A stretch of DNA of 64,000 bases, taken from Neptuniibacter sp. CAU 1671 (GTDB lineage: Bacteria > Pseudomonadota > Gammaproteobacteria > Pseudomonadales > Balneatricaceae). How positions within the stretch are numbered: the first letter of the stretch is position 1; each line of letters opens with the position of its first letter. Shown here one piece after another: positions 45,473 through 55,346 of the stretch. The notes beneath the pieces are model-generated. The model did not search any database. It was not told the origin of the DNA and saw nothing but the letters and a program-made list of their open reading frames with translations. A program made the position numbers and the translations under genes. The stretch lies in the NCBI RefSeq assembly GCF_029222905.1, contig NZ_JARHUE010000005.1, positions 1 through 64,000 on the forward strand, read 5' to 3'.

Positions 45473-46762
45473 TTAATCAAAATCTGTCCAACTGCCAGCC
45501 CGTCGTCCAACTCCATAACGAACGGAACCGGCATTATTCGCAAGACGCTCAAGAATATTCTGCGCGTACACCAACGTAAAACTACCGGTCGGCAGGTTAA
45601 CTTCACTGTTGACCAGAATCACACCATACACCGTAGGCGAGCCGTTAATGGTGATGTCATTATCTTCAACACCGACTGCCGTCGGATCCGGGTACACATC
45701 CGAAAACGCAAACATAATGCCAAAAAAAGTACTGTTGGAGTTCATGGTTAGATCACCATGCACCACTAAGATGATCGGCTTATCGTAGCTGGCAACCTGG
45801 CTATTGGCCGGAATACTGCAACTTTCCGGTACCCAATACAGCGGCAGTTGACCTGCTTTATCGCCACCTTCATAAAAAGGATCTCCGGCAGCAGCACCCA
45901 GGGCTTTAAAATCATCACAACTAATCAAAGTGGCAAATTCATCCCGAAACGACTGCCAGGGCGTATCATCACTGGCTCCACAAGCCGTGGTAACACAGAT
46001 TCCAAAGACATTTTCAAACACATCGGGCACAGCAGACTCAGACGTCTCGACGATATCGAGACATTCAGAGGGGTCAGATACATCGCCCGCTTCACAGAGG
46101 GTATTGTCTGCCTGCTGACAACGGCAATCATTACACAAGATAAAACCATCAGACTGCTCTGATTTGGTTTGCGCCGCATTACCGCCTTCATACAGAAATT
46201 CATCCATATTACAGGTTTGCCAGGATGCTACACCCGTAGTGGTTGAGGTTTCGACCCAAGCTGAAACCGGTACCCCGGTACCACCACCATTGGGGTTTCC
46301 AACAATTGAGAAGGTACCACCCGGCGGGAAGTTACCATTACTCATCAACGGTGGCAGCTCTCCAAAATCGACAATAGGGAAACGGCCATACCCTTCTTTA
46401 ACCGTGGCACTGCCCGTCAGATCGACTGAGCCACCACTGGCTGTAATCGTCAGCAGGTCACTGGCAATATCACCCCGTACAGACACGCTGACACCGTTTT
46501 CCAAACCAATCACATTGACAGTGCCATCCGCCCAGGAATCGCCCTGATCAAGATACATCATGGAACCGTAATCAAGACCTGCCTGAGCGTGGTGCAATGC
46601 TTCTTTCGCCCGGTTTGAGTTGGCAGAGGTACGGGTCTCAAGCAGACTCACTTTAACCAGGTATATGGTGGTAATTGTCACAATCGCCAGCAGCAAAACC
46701 GTCACAAGTAGAGTAACTGCACCTTGTTGCTTTTTTGGACAGGGAATAGATGTTTTCTCCAT
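45473..46762 (-). CDS. pilX: PilX-like minor pilin
   Basis: Type IV pilus assembly protein of the PilX N-terminal family, 429 aa. The signal is QQGAVTLLVTVLLLAIVTITT after a basic leader; it lacks Glu at position 5, as GspK/PilX-type proteins commonly do. The helix continues into RAKEALHHAQAGLDYG. The long C-terminal part is Ser/Gly/Asp-rich and contains a dense cysteine cluster (CNDCRCQQADNTLC). It is longer than Pseudomonas PilX (about 195 aa). Lies between pilW and the PilV-like gene. Confidence 0.8.
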   Translation of the reverse strand: MEKTSIPCPKKQQGAVTLLVTVLLLAIVTITTIYLVKVSLLETRTSANSNRAKEALHHAQAGLDYGSMMYLDQGDSWADGTVNVIGLENGVSVSVRGDIASDLLTITASGGSVDLTGSATVKEGYGRFPIVDFGELPPLMSNGNFPPGGTFSIVGNPNGGGTGVPVSAWVETSTTTGVASWQTCNMDEFLYEGGNAAQTKSEQSDGFILCNDCRCQQADNTLCEAGDVSDPSECLDIVETSESAVPDVFENVFGICVTTACGASDDTPWQSFRDEFATLISCDDFKALGAAAGDPFYEGGDKAGQLPLYWVPESCSIPANSQVASYDKPIILVVHGDLTMNSNSTFFGIMFAFSDVYPDPTAVGVEDNDITINGSPTVYGVILVNSEVNLPTGSFTLVYAQNILERLANNAGSVRYGVGRRAGSWTDFD

Positions 46763-46778
46763 AAAACCGGCCCTTTAC

Positions 46779-47423
46779 CTAGAGTTCATTTCTGATACGC
46801 ACGGTGTCTCTCAGCGTGCTGGTAACATTAGTATCCAATAACGACTGTCCCTGTAACGTTATGGTTACGACTTTGAGGGTTGATGCTGCAAATGATGCAG
46901 AGGTATCGGGCTCTATTTCAAACGACAGCCCGAGAATAGTTGATGTATTTTCATCATTCAGGCGAGACCAACCGCCCGGTATTGTTGTTGTGCAGTTAGG
47001 TGAAACCAGGGCAGATGATGTGAGCAGAAAAGTCCTGATATCATTACTTTCCAGTCTATAACCAATTAGCTCTTCCGCTGTTGAGCTGGCATCACCATCG
47101 TAATCATAGCTCAGCAGAATACAGTTGCCCGCACCTGAGGTCACGTTAAACACGTTCACGGCCGTGCCCCCACTGATAGCGGTAGCGTGCGGGTTACTGG
47201 CCGGATTATCTCCGGCCCAATATCCTGCGCGACGAATATCACGGATCATCATATCCATGATAACGCGCATATCCTGATTCAGGCGGGCTGTTTTAATGGC
47301 CTGACCATGAATCCCCAGGGACGAAGTGAACATTGAGATAACCAGGCCCATGACAATAAACGACAAAACCAAGCCAATCATGAGTTCAATCAGGGTAAGG
47401 CCTGACTGTTTTTGTCTTAACAT
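46779..47423 (-). CDS. pilW: PilW-like minor pilin
   Basis: Prepilin of 214 aa with a short leader, cleavage at G/LTLIELMIGLVLSF and Glu at position 5. The PilW pattern QDMRVIMDMMIRDIRRAGYWAG follows. Two cysteines (NCILLSY, NCTTTIPG) probably form the pilin disulfide. It starts inside the end of the fimT/fimU-like gene (seven-base overlap) and precedes pilX, so it is part of the fimT-pilW-pilX-pilV operon. Confidence 0.88.
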   Translation of the reverse strand: MLRQKQSGLTLIELMIGLVLSFIVMGLVISMFTSSLGIHGQAIKTARLNQDMRVIMDMMIRDIRRAGYWAGDNPASNPHATAISGGTAVNVFNVTSGAGNCILLSYDYDGDASSTAEELIGYRLESNDIRTFLLTSSALVSPNCTTTIPGGWSRLNDENTSTILGLSFEIEPDTSASFAASTLKVVTITLQGQSLLDTNVTSTLRDTVRIRNEL

Positions 47424-47953
47424 GCGTCATACCCCCAGGAACTACCCTTGGTGGCACAAATTTTTGCCCTGCCAAGCCGACTCAGCACAACATTAAGGGT
47501 CATGCCACCGGCGTCAGAAGAGAAATAAACAGTACCAATGGGATTCATCGTGCCTCGAACAGGGTCAAATGTAATTGTTGACCCCGTTGCCAACGATGCA
47601 GACATGGATACTCCCGGGAAACGGCTGCTATCAACGGTATAAGTCACTCCACCTAACGTACACCCCGCGACTGAAGCCCCTCCACAAATACAAGAAGCTG
47701 ACGATGTATCATCTAATCCATAACACCACTCAGTATCATCCATTGCCAAATAGACAGGGGTGTTTTGTTTGATCGATTCAGCTCTCGCATACTGCACATC
47801 CGACAGAAATGCCTGTGCAGCTCCGGATACACGCTGATTATCTATCGACTGAAACAGGCTCGGCATACCCACGGCGATTACAATCAACAGAACAACAACC
47901 GTTATGATCAGCTCAATAAAGGTAAAGCCTGTCTGAGATTTCCTTTTCTGCAT
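47417..47953 (-). CDS. GspH/FimT-type minor pilin
   Basis: Pseudopilin of 178 aa: leader ending QTG, mature FTFIELIITVVVLLIVIAV with Glu5, then SLFQSIDNQRVSGAAQAFLSD (GspH/FimT helix) and AESIKQNTPV. A C-terminal Cys pair (ICATKG, YDAC) resembles FimU. Either FimT or FimU is possible; only one copy is present, while Pseudomonas has both. GGAG five bases before the ATG at 47953 sets the start. First gene of the minor pilin operon. Confidence 0.85.
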   Translation of the reverse strand: MQKRKSQTGFTFIELIITVVVLLIVIAVGMPSLFQSIDNQRVSGAAQAFLSDVQYARAESIKQNTPVYLAMDDTEWCYGLDDTSSASCICGGASVAGCTLGGVTYTVDSSRFPGVSMSASLATGSTITFDPVRGTMNPIGTVYFSSDAGGMTLNVVLSRLGRAKICATKGSSWGYDAC

Positions 47954-48084
47954 GCACACTCCAAGGGACACATTAGATCATTAACGTGTTATCGGAAGAT
48001 AAAACAAAAGCTAAAGTAACCTAGACTTGGCCGCTAAGTTCTCTGATACTTAAGTTCATTAAAGATAGCAGTGGCGAAGATAAA

Positions 48085-48498
48085 ATGAAACGGACAACAT
48101 CTGGCTTCAGCCTTATAGAATTGATGATTGTGGTTGCAGTGGTGGCTATTTTAGCTGCTGTTGCGTACCCGGCTTATCGCGACTACGTGCTAGAGGCCCG
48201 ACGCGCCGATGCACAGGCCGATTTACTGGATGCCCAACTGCTACAAGAGCGTTACAGAGGCTACAACAATCAATACGCTGCTAACTCTACTGCTCTGAGC
48301 ACCGCAGGCCTGAGTATGATTTCGGAAAATGACTACTACACCTATTCTACTACGGGCTCTACCAGCACTTTCACCGTCACCGCCACGGCAAAGGCAGGGG
48401 AATCTCAAACTGAAGATAAAGAAGGTGGTGTGAGCTGCTCACCAATGACTATCAATCAATCCAGCAACGTCACGCCAGCAGCTTGCTGGAAAAACTGA
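48085..48498 (+). CDS. pilE: PilE-type minor pilin
   Basis: Type IV pilin-like protein of 137 aa. Short leader, cleavage at [25 protein letters not shown] with Glu5 (longest run seen as [13 protein letters not shown]). Then [20 protein letters not shown] and a C-terminal disulfide loop ([14 protein letters not shown]). It is transcribed opposite to the other minor pilins and convergent with fkpB, three bases apart. In Pseudomonas pilE is in the same direction as the operon, so an inversion or separate regulation is indicated here. Confidence 0.88.
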   Translation: MKRTTSGFSLIELMIVVAVVAILAAVAYPAYRDYVLEARRADAQADLLDAQLLQERYRGYNNQYAANSTALSTAGLSMISENDYYTYSTTGSTSTFTVTATAKAGESQTEDKEGGVSCSPMTINQSSNVTPAACWKN

Positions 48499-48501
48499 TA
48501 C

Positions 48502-48930
48502 TTAGTTTACACTGACGATTTTTACATCAAACTGAAGGCTTTTACCTGACAGTGGATGATTAAAATCCACCTCAACCTTCTCGTCTGAAATCGACTTAAT
48601 GACACCCGGCAGTTCACCACTAGCGGGGTCACTAAAAGAAACCACCAGACCTTCTTCAATATCCATATCAGCAAACTGGCTACGCGGAACGCGATGAATA
48701 TTGCTGGGGTTCGGCATACCAAAGCCGTTTTCCGGCAAGATTTTCAGGCTATGCTCTGTGCCTTCCTCAAGGCCAAACAGCGCCTTCTCGAAACCTTCCA
48801 GCATATTGCCATCGCCAATGGTAAATGTGGCAGGCGTAGCACCAAAATTAGAGTCAACGATTTCGCCTGTTTCCAGTTTAATGGCAAAAAACAGAGTGAC
48901 AGTTTTACCGGGACCAATCAGCTTACTCAT
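48502..48930 (-). CDS. fkpB: FKBP-type peptidyl-prolyl isomerase (SlpA type)
   Basis: Prolyl isomerase/chaperone of the SlyD-SlpA family, 142 aa. FKBP strand GKTVTLFFAIKLETGEIVDS is followed by FTIGDGNMLEGFEKALFGL, the inserted-flap domain and the return strand VEVDFNHPLSGKSLQFDV. There is no metal-binding tail. It overlaps lspA by four bases and ends the ribF-ileS-lspA-fkpB run. In Pseudomonas ispH follows here; it is absent in this window. Confidence 0.92.
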   Translation of the reverse strand: MSKLIGPGKTVTLFFAIKLETGEIVDSNFGATPATFTIGDGNMLEGFEKALFGLEEGTEHSLKILPENGFGMPNPSNIHRVPRSQFADMDIEEGLVVSFSDPASGELPGVIKSISDEKVEVDFNHPLSGKSLQFDVKIVSVN

Positions 48931-49451
48931 GCTGTTTTCTCACTTTTTGTACGCCGACGCTCCATAAAGAGCGTATCAAAAATCAGAACTGCAGCCCCTA
49001 ACGTGATGGCGCTGTCAGCAAGGTTAAATGCTGGGAAATACCGGTTCTGGTAATGCACTGAAATAAAGTCGATGACATACCCCAGCACAACTCGGTCATA
49101 AAGATTGCCCAGAGCACCGCCAAGGATCAGGGACAAAGCCATGCCTACCCACCAAAGTCCACGCTGCGTTCGCTTCAGCCAGATAATCAGCACAATACTG
49201 ACCACCAGGGCAATTAATACAAACAACCAACGCTGCCAGCCACCGGCGTCAGACAAAAAGCTAAACGCCGCACCGTAGTTATAGAGCAGCGTCAGATCAA
49301 ACACCGGCAGCACAGGCAGCGGATCACCGTAACTAAGGACGGTAACCGCCAGCTGTTTAGTCAGATAGTCCAGCCCAATGACAAGAACCGTCAGCCAGAG
49401 CCAGATCAAACAGCCTTTCTCTGGCTGAGATTGTTTCTGAGCATCAGACAT
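48927..49451 (-). CDS. lspA: lipoprotein signal peptidase
   Basis: Inner-membrane aspartic protease that removes signal peptides from prolipoproteins. The 174-aa product has four membrane helices. The catalytic aspartates are in GGALGNLYDRVVLGYVIDFI and FNLADSAITLG. The GAAFS-type motif YNYGAAFSFL is present. It shares one base with the ileS stop and four with fkpB, showing tight coupling. Confidence 0.96.
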   Translation of the reverse strand: MSDAQKQSQPEKGCLIWLWLTVLVIGLDYLTKQLAVTVLSYGDPLPVLPVFDLTLLYNYGAAFSFLSDAGGWQRWLFVLIALVVSIVLIIWLKRTQRGLWWVGMALSLILGGALGNLYDRVVLGYVIDFISVHYQNRYFPAFNLADSAITLGAAVLIFDTLFMERRRTKSEKTA

Positions 49452-52273
49452 CAGGCGAACTTCCGCGTTTCCCCTGCACCATGCACGTTATCCACACAGC
49501 GGCCACACAGTTCAGGATCTGTTGCATTGCTGCCCACATCAGCACGGTAGTGCCAGCAGCGAGGACATTTATGGGCTGCACTTTTCACAATACTGAGTTG
49601 CAGGCCGTTCAGATCTGTTGCTTCTGCATTTTTCGCCTCTGCCAGCGGTTTAACAGCTGCCTTCGACGTAATCAGCACAAACCGCAGTTCATCTTCCAGT
49701 GCCGACAGAGTATTCAACAGGTCATCTGCACAGTAGAGCGTGACTTCAGCTTCAAGACTGCCGCCTACTTCTCCGGCATTACGTTTTGCTTCCAGCTGCT
49801 TATTCACTGCGTCCTTAACCGCCATAATTTCAGCCCAGAAGTCCGCGCCCAGCGTACTGGTTTCTGGCAATTTTTCGAGTTGTGCGTACCAGCCATCCAG
49901 CTGCACAGATTCAGCACGCTCACCTGCCAGATTTTGCCAGATCTCATCTGCAGTAAAGCTGCAGATAGGAGCGATCCAACGGGTCAGGGCTTCAACGATA
50001 TGATGTAGTGCGGTCTGGGCTGAACGACGGGCATGTGAATCAGTCGCCGCGGTGTATTGGCGATCCTTGATGATATCCAGATAGAAACCGCCCAGGTCCA
50101 GAGAGCAGAAATGGGAAATTTTCTGGAAAATCTGCAGAAACTCGTACTGCTCGTAGTGATTAAGCAACTCATCCTGCAAACGGGCTGCGCGATCAACGGC
50201 CCAGGCATCCAGCGCCACCATTTCGGCGACTGGCACAGAGTGACTGTCAGGCTCAAAACCGTTCAAATTAGCCAACAGGAAGCGCGCCGTGTTACGGATA
50301 CGGCGATAGGCATCAGCCGCACGTTTCAGAATATCATCGGAAATGGTCATTTCACCGCGATAATCCGTTGAAGCCACCCACAACCGCAGAATATCCGCGC
50401 CATATTTGTTCATAACTTCCTGCGGCGCGATCACATTACCCACAGACTTGGACATTTTGCGCCCCTGACCATCCACGGTGAATCCGTGGGTCAGAACCTG
50501 TTTATATGGCGCACAGCCCTTAATCGCGATCCCCGTCTTGAGTGAAGACTGGAACCAGCCGCGATGCTGATCAGAACCTTCCAGATAGAGGTCTGCCGGG
50601 AACGTCAGTTCATCACGCTTATCCAGTACCGAATAATGGGTCACACCTGAATCAAACCAGACATCCAGCGTATCGGTCACTTTTTCGTATTGATTCGCTT
50701 CATCACCCAGCACATCAGACGGGTCCAGATCAAACCAGGCATCGATACCATCTTCCTCGATACGCAGGGCAACCTGCTCAATCAGGGCAGGCGTTTCAGG
50801 GTGAAGCTGCTGTGTTTCTTTATGGATAAACAGCGTGATCGGCACACCCCAGGTACGCTGACGGGAGACACACCAGTCAGGACTCTGCTCAACCATCGCT
50901 TCAATACGGTTCTGACCCCAGGCGGGGAACCACTGTACGCCCTTGATGGCCGACAGAGCATCAGCCTTGAGGCCTTTTTCTTCCATACTGATAAACCACT
51001 GCGGTGTCGCGCGGTAAATCAAGGGTGTTTTAGTACGCCAGCAATGCGGGTAGCTGTGCTGAAACTTATGCAGTTTGACCAGCGCATGTTTCTCTTGCAG
51101 AAGCGCAACGACTTTATCGTCCACCTTGTAGACATGCTCGCCCGCGAAAACACCCGCTTCTTCAGTAAAGACACCGTCTCCGGCCACCAAGTTAAGTGTG
51201 CCGATGTTGTATTTTCGACCGACTTCAAAGTCTTCCACACCATGATCCGGCGCGGTGTGAACAGCACCGGTACCGGCATCCAGTGTGACGTGATCACCCA
51301 GAATGATCGGCACCTGTTTGCCTGCAAACGGATGCTCAAGCTGCACATTCTCCAGAGCCTGACCCAGACAACGGCCTACCACCTGATAAGACTCGATACC
51401 GTAGCGGCCCATCACATCGTCCAGCAGGCCTGCAGCAATCACCAGACGCTCTGGACCATTGCCCAGATCAACCTGAACCAGCACGTACTCAAGCTCTGCA
51501 TTCAGGGATACAGCCTGGTTAGATGGCAGCGTCCAGGGGGTTGTGGTCCAGATCACCACAGAGGCGACACCCTCACCACCGCCATTTTCAGACGCAAACA
51601 AAGCGAGGAAAGCGGCCTGATCTGCGGCGGCAAATTTCACATCAATAGCGGTGGACGTTTTGTCCTGATATTCAACTTCGGCCTCAGCCAGTGCCGAGCC
51701 ACCAACCACACTCCAGTAAACCGGCTTAAAGCCTTTCACCAGGTGACCATTCTCAACAATTTTACCCAAGGCACGAACGATGTTGGCTTCTGTTTCGAAG
51801 TTCATGGTCAGGTAAGGATTATCCCAGTCCCCCAACACCCCGAGGCGAATAAAATCGGCTTTCTGACCTTCAACCTGTTTGCGGGCATAAACACGACACT
51901 TCTGGCGAAACTCTTTAAAGCTCACCTTAGTACCAGCTTTACCTACCTTGGTTTCAACCTTGTGTTCAATTGGCAAACCATGGCAGTCCCAGCCTGGGAC
52001 ATAAGGCGCATCAAAGCCGCTCAGAGTACGCGACTTGATGATGATATCTTTCAGAATTTTGTTAACGGCATGACCGATATGAATATCGCCGTTGGCATAC
52101 GGCGGGCCATCGTGAAGAATAAACTTTTCACGACCGGCACTGACTTCACGGATTTTCTGGTACAAACCTGACTGCTGCCACTGCTTCAACATCTCCGGCT
52201 CACGCTGCGCCAGGTTGCCACGCATCGGGAACGCCGTTTCAGGCAGGTTAAGTGTCGTTTTGTAATCGGTCAT
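49451..52273 (-). CDS. ileS: isoleucine--tRNA ligase
   Basis: Charges tRNA-Ile and edits misactivated valine. The 940-aa product starts [19 protein letters not shown], as in the family. It has the HIGH motif in [15 protein letters not shown], the CP1 editing domain, KMSKS in [11 protein letters not shown], and a C-terminal zinc finger (CPRCWHY, LCGRCV). The frame opens seven codons earlier, but the ATG at 52271-52273 overlaps the ribF stop (TAATG), indicating coupled translation. Confidence 0.97.
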   Translation of the reverse strand: MTDYKTTLNLPETAFPMRGNLAQREPEMLKQWQQSGLYQKIREVSAGREKFILHDGPPYANGDIHIGHAVNKILKDIIIKSRTLSGFDAPYVPGWDCHGLPIEHKVETKVGKAGTKVSFKEFRQKCRVYARKQVEGQKADFIRLGVLGDWDNPYLTMNFETEANIVRALGKIVENGHLVKGFKPVYWSVVGGSALAEAEVEYQDKTSTAIDVKFAAADQAAFLALFASENGGGEGVASVVIWTTTPWTLPSNQAVSLNAELEYVLVQVDLGNGPERLVIAAGLLDDVMGRYGIESYQVVGRCLGQALENVQLEHPFAGKQVPIILGDHVTLDAGTGAVHTAPDHGVEDFEVGRKYNIGTLNLVAGDGVFTEEAGVFAGEHVYKVDDKVVALLQEKHALVKLHKFQHSYPHCWRTKTPLIYRATPQWFISMEEKGLKADALSAIKGVQWFPAWGQNRIEAMVEQSPDWCVSRQRTWGVPITLFIHKETQQLHPETPALIEQVALRIEEDGIDAWFDLDPSDVLGDEANQYEKVTDTLDVWFDSGVTHYSVLDKRDELTFPADLYLEGSDQHRGWFQSSLKTGIAIKGCAPYKQVLTHGFTVDGQGRKMSKSVGNVIAPQEVMNKYGADILRLWVASTDYRGEMTISDDILKRAADAYRRIRNTARFLLANLNGFEPDSHSVPVAEMVALDAWAVDRAARLQDELLNHYEQYEFLQIFQKISHFCSLDLGGFYLDIIKDRQYTAATDSHARRSAQTALHHIVEALTRWIAPICSFTADEIWQNLAGERAESVQLDGWYAQLEKLPETSTLGADFWAEIMAVKDAVNKQLEAKRNAGEVGGSLEAEVTLYCADDLLNTLSALEDELRFVLITSKAAVKPLAEAKNAEATDLNGLQLSIVKSAAHKCPRCWHYRADVGSNATDPELCGRCVDNVHGAGETRKFA

Positions 52274-53223
52274 TATCTGGTTTCCGTTTCGCACTCGACC
52301 GCCAAAATACGTCGAGCCTGTTCAATATCATCAAAAATCTGTTGTTTCAGCGCATCAAGGCCTGAAAATTTCTGTTCCGGACGAATAAATTGCCTGAATT
52401 CCACGCTTAGCAATTCACGGTAGATCTGTTTATCAAAATCAAACAGATGCACTTCCAATACCGGCTGATGGCTGCCTCCCACTGTCGGTCTAATTCCGAC
52501 ATTAGCAACACCCCGCAGGCATTCGTTTTGTTCAGTCCACGCCCAGACTGCATATACCCCCTGCAATGGACAGGGGTAACGGTGCATTCGCACATTGGCC
52601 GTTGGCACACCGAGCTGACGACCCAGCTTTTGCCCATGCATCACCCGCCCAGAAACTCGGTAAGGACGGCCTAACAGGCGTTCAGCAAGGGCAAAGTCAT
52701 GCTGTATCAGCGCATCACGAATGCGGGAGCTGCTGATACGCTCATGGTCTTTAAGACAGGTGTCTGTATTCACGACCGTAAAGCCGTATTTGTCGCCCGC
52801 CGCTTTAAGCATGGCGTAATCGCCACCCCGGTCACAGCCGAAACGAAAGTCATCGCCTACAACAAAATGTTTTACATCCAGCCCCTGCAGTAACAACGTT
52901 TCGACAAAGGCATCTGCGGACAGTGAGCGCAGGCGTTCGTTGAAGGTCAGGCAAAGCATGCGATCAATGCCTTGCGCCTCTAACAGTCGGAATTTCTCAG
53001 TAAAACGCGTCAGACGCGGTGGCGCGTCCTCACCGGCGAAAAACTCACGCGGTTGTGGTTCAAACACAATCACAACAGAGGGCAATCCGAGTTCAGCGGC
53101 TTTGTTTTTCACCTGCTGCAGGACACGACGATGACCCAGGTGGACCCCGTCAAAGTTGCCAATAGTTGCTACACAGCCCCGGTGCTCTCCACGCAGGTTG
53201 TGCAGTCCTCGGATCAGTTCCAT
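52273..53223 (-). CDS. ribF: bifunctional riboflavin kinase / FAD synthetase
   Basis: Makes FMN and FAD from riboflavin. The 316-aa product has the N-terminal FAD synthetase domain with [16 protein letters not shown] and SSSRIRDAL-like [10 protein letters not shown]. The C-terminal riboflavin kinase domain has [19 protein letters not shown] and LEVHLFDFD. The ribF-ileS-lspA order is the standard one. Its upstream end is 73 bases from murJ. Confidence 0.96.
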   Translation of the reverse strand: MELIRGLHNLRGEHRGCVATIGNFDGVHLGHRRVLQQVKNKAAELGLPSVVIVFEPQPREFFAGEDAPPRLTRFTEKFRLLEAQGIDRMLCLTFNERLRSLSADAFVETLLLQGLDVKHFVVGDDFRFGCDRGGDYAMLKAAGDKYGFTVVNTDTCLKDHERISSSRIRDALIQHDFALAERLLGRPYRVSGRVMHGQKLGRQLGVPTANVRMHRYPCPLQGVYAVWAWTEQNECLRGVANVGIRPTVGGSHQPVLEVHLFDFDKQIYRELLSVEFRQFIRPEQKFSGLDALKQQIFDDIEQARRILAVECETETR

Positions 53224-53296
53224 CTCACAAAATGCCAGCCAAAACGAACGCGCAATTATAGACCAGTTAAGTCTCCAGATGTACTTTCAAGGCGAT

Positions 53297-54859
53297 TTAA
53301 TGCTGCCTCAGGTGGTGCAACCGTAAACCACAGGTCACAAGCACCAACAGGTAGAGCAAAACTCCCGTTCCAACCAGCCAGGTCATGTTCAGCACACGCT
53401 GCCAGACATCCATCTCAAACCATTCTGTTGCCGGGGCGACCTGCCATAATACCCAGCCAGCCAATGCCAGATTTGCCAGTAACAAACGCAACAAGTGTGC
53501 GCCCCAGCCAGCACTCCAGGTCAAAATGCCCAGTTTACGCAATCCCAGCAGCAGCAATCCGGCATTCAAAAACGCCGACAGGGAGGTGGCCGCCGCCAGA
53601 CCCACATGCTGCAAAGGACCAATTAACAGCAGGTTCAGCGCCATATTCGCCGCAACAGCCTGCAAACCTATTTTGACCGGCGTTTTGGTGTCCTGTCGTG
53701 AGAAGTAACCCGTTGCCAGCACCTTGATCAGCATAAACGCCACCAAACCACAGGCATAAGCACGCAAACTCATGCCTGCCATCCAGACATCCCGCTCCTG
53801 CATCGCCCCGTAATGAAACAGGGTGATCAACAGCGGCTCTGCCAGACACAGCAACGCCAGCGCAGCCGGTACGCCAATCAACAACACCAACTGCAGCGCC
53901 CAGTTAAGCGTGTCCGAAAACGCCTGAGGCGATTGTGCCGCATGTTTACGGGAGAGACTCGGTAAAATCACAGTCGCAATGGCAATGCCGAATACCCCTA
54001 GCGGCAGCTCAGACAGCCGATCGGAATAATAGAGCCAGGACACGCTACCCGTCTGGAGAAATGAAGCAAGCACGGTATCCAGCAACAGACTGATCTGTGT
54101 GACCGAAACCCCAAACAGCGCAGGCAACATCAGTTTCATAATGCGCCTGACGCCCTCATCACCCCACCCCCATATAGGGCGCGGCAACAACGCAAGACGG
54201 GCCAGGAAAGGCAGCTGAAAGATTAACTGAGTTACCCCCGCAATCATCACGCCCCAGGCCAACGCCAGTACCGGCGGATCAAACAGCGGACTTAGAAATA
54301 TCGCTGCGCCAATAAGCGAAGCATTCAGAAACACCGGGGTAACCGCTGGCACAGCAAATCGACCATAGCTATTAAGAATTGAGCCAGCGAACGCAGTCAA
54401 CGAGATCAGGAGCAGATAGGGAAAGGTCAATCGAAGCATATCCACAGCCAGGGCAAACTTCTGGCTGTCGTTCAGGTAGAAACCAGGGGCAAACAAAGCC
54501 GTTATCACAGGCGCCGCAGTGACCGCCACCACAGTGACCATAATCAGGATACCGCCTAAGGTGCCTGCAACCCGATCAATCAACGCTTTTACTGCATTGA
54601 GGTCTCTCTGAGTCCGATATTCCGAAAGCACAGGTACAAAGGCCTGAGCAAAAGCCCCTTCAGCAAACAACCGACGCAGGAAATTGGGTATTTTGAAAGC
54701 CACAAAAAAGGCATCAGCACTGCTGCCAGCACCAAAATAACCTGCTACCACAACATCACGTGCCAGCCCCATGATTCGGGACAGCATGGTCATTAAACCA
54801 ACCACTGCGCTGGAGCGGAGCAGCCCGGCCTCACGATCCTTCGGTTTGTCTGTCTGCAT
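53297..54859 (-). CDS. murJ: lipid II flippase MurJ
   Basis: Flips lipid II across the inner membrane for wall synthesis. The 520-aa product has 14 predicted helices and the MATE/MviN pattern. Characteristic regions are MTMLSRIMGLARDVVVAGYFGAG near the start (seen as LSRIMGLARDVVVA), IPNFLRRLFAEGAFAQAFVP, and YFSRQDTKTPVKIG. A GTG one codon earlier is also possible; the GGGGA spacing slightly favours the ATG at 54859. Divergent from rpsT, as in Pseudomonas and E. coli relatives. Confidence 0.95.
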   Translation of the reverse strand: MQTDKPKDREAGLLRSSAVVGLMTMLSRIMGLARDVVVAGYFGAGSSADAFFVAFKIPNFLRRLFAEGAFAQAFVPVLSEYRTQRDLNAVKALIDRVAGTLGGILIMVTVVAVTAAPVITALFAPGFYLNDSQKFALAVDMLRLTFPYLLLISLTAFAGSILNSYGRFAVPAVTPVFLNASLIGAAIFLSPLFDPPVLALAWGVMIAGVTQLIFQLPFLARLALLPRPIWGWGDEGVRRIMKLMLPALFGVSVTQISLLLDTVLASFLQTGSVSWLYYSDRLSELPLGVFGIAIATVILPSLSRKHAAQSPQAFSDTLNWALQLVLLIGVPAALALLCLAEPLLITLFHYGAMQERDVWMAGMSLRAYACGLVAFMLIKVLATGYFSRQDTKTPVKIGLQAVAANMALNLLLIGPLQHVGLAAATSLSAFLNAGLLLLGLRKLGILTWSAGWGAHLLRLLLANLALAGWVLWQVAPATEWFEMDVWQRVLNMTWLVGTGVLLYLLVLVTCGLRLHHLRQH

Positions 54860-54929
54860 CACTGTCCCCGGTAGACTCCATAAGCAGCTGGAATATTACT
54901 GAGTAACGAATAAAATTTCCCCAGTTTTA

Positions 54930-54958
54930 TTGACACTTTGCTCGCAAATATGAATAAT
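54930..54958 (+). promoter_or_regulatory. rpsT promoter
   Basis: TTGACA (54930-54935), 17 bases and AATAAT (54953-54958), about 65 bases before the rpsT GTG. A perfect -35 and optimal spacing fit a strong ribosomal-protein promoter. Confidence 0.75.
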
Positions 54959-55022
54959 TCCGCCTCTAATTTTCGGCGTTCGCGCCGTTTTTTGATTAAC
55001 TCTTATTTTAAGGAGCCGGACT

Positions 55023-55286
55023 GTGGCAAATTCCGCAGGATCTCGTAAACGTGCTCGCCAGGCAGAGAAGCGTCGCCAGCATAACGCTAGCCTGCGTTCC
55101 ATGGTACGTACCTACACCAAGAAAGTCGTAGCAGCTATCGACAGTGGCGATAAAGCAGCCGCTGAAGCCGCTCTGAAAACTGCTCAGCCTGTGCTGGATA
55201 GCTCTGTTAACAAGGGCATCTACCACAAAAACAAAGTGGCTCGCATCAAGAGCCGCCTGAGTGCACGCATCGTTGCTCTGGGTTAA
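55023..55286 (+). CDS. rpsT: 30S ribosomal protein S20
   Basis: Primary 16S-binding protein of the small subunit, 87 aa, very basic. [18 protein letters not shown] at the start and [16 protein letters not shown] at the end are typical. The start codon is GTG after AAGGAGCC. A non-ATG start is common for rpsT and fits its autogenous control in E. coli. Strong promoter upstream and strong terminator downstream make it monocistronic. Confidence 0.97.
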   Translation: MANSAGSRKRARQAEKRRQHNASLRSMVRTYTKKVVAAIDSGDKAAAEAALKTAQPVLDSSVNKGIYHKNKVARIKSRLSARIVALG

Positions 55287-55303
55287 TTAATAACCCTGGC
55301 AAT

Positions 55304-55331
55304 AAAAAAACCGGCAAATGCCGGTTTTTTT
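55304..55331. terminator. bidirectional terminator, rpsT / proB
   Basis: CCGGCA-AA-TGCCGG with seven A before and seven T after, between convergent rpsT and proB. Confidence 0.9.
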
Positions 55332-55346
55332 GTGTCTGAAATTTAT

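Noticed and set aside
50690-52171. 493-codon open frame opposite ileS
   Set aside because: Antisense shadow of a strongly codon-biased tRNA synthetase gene; no ribosome binding site or domain.
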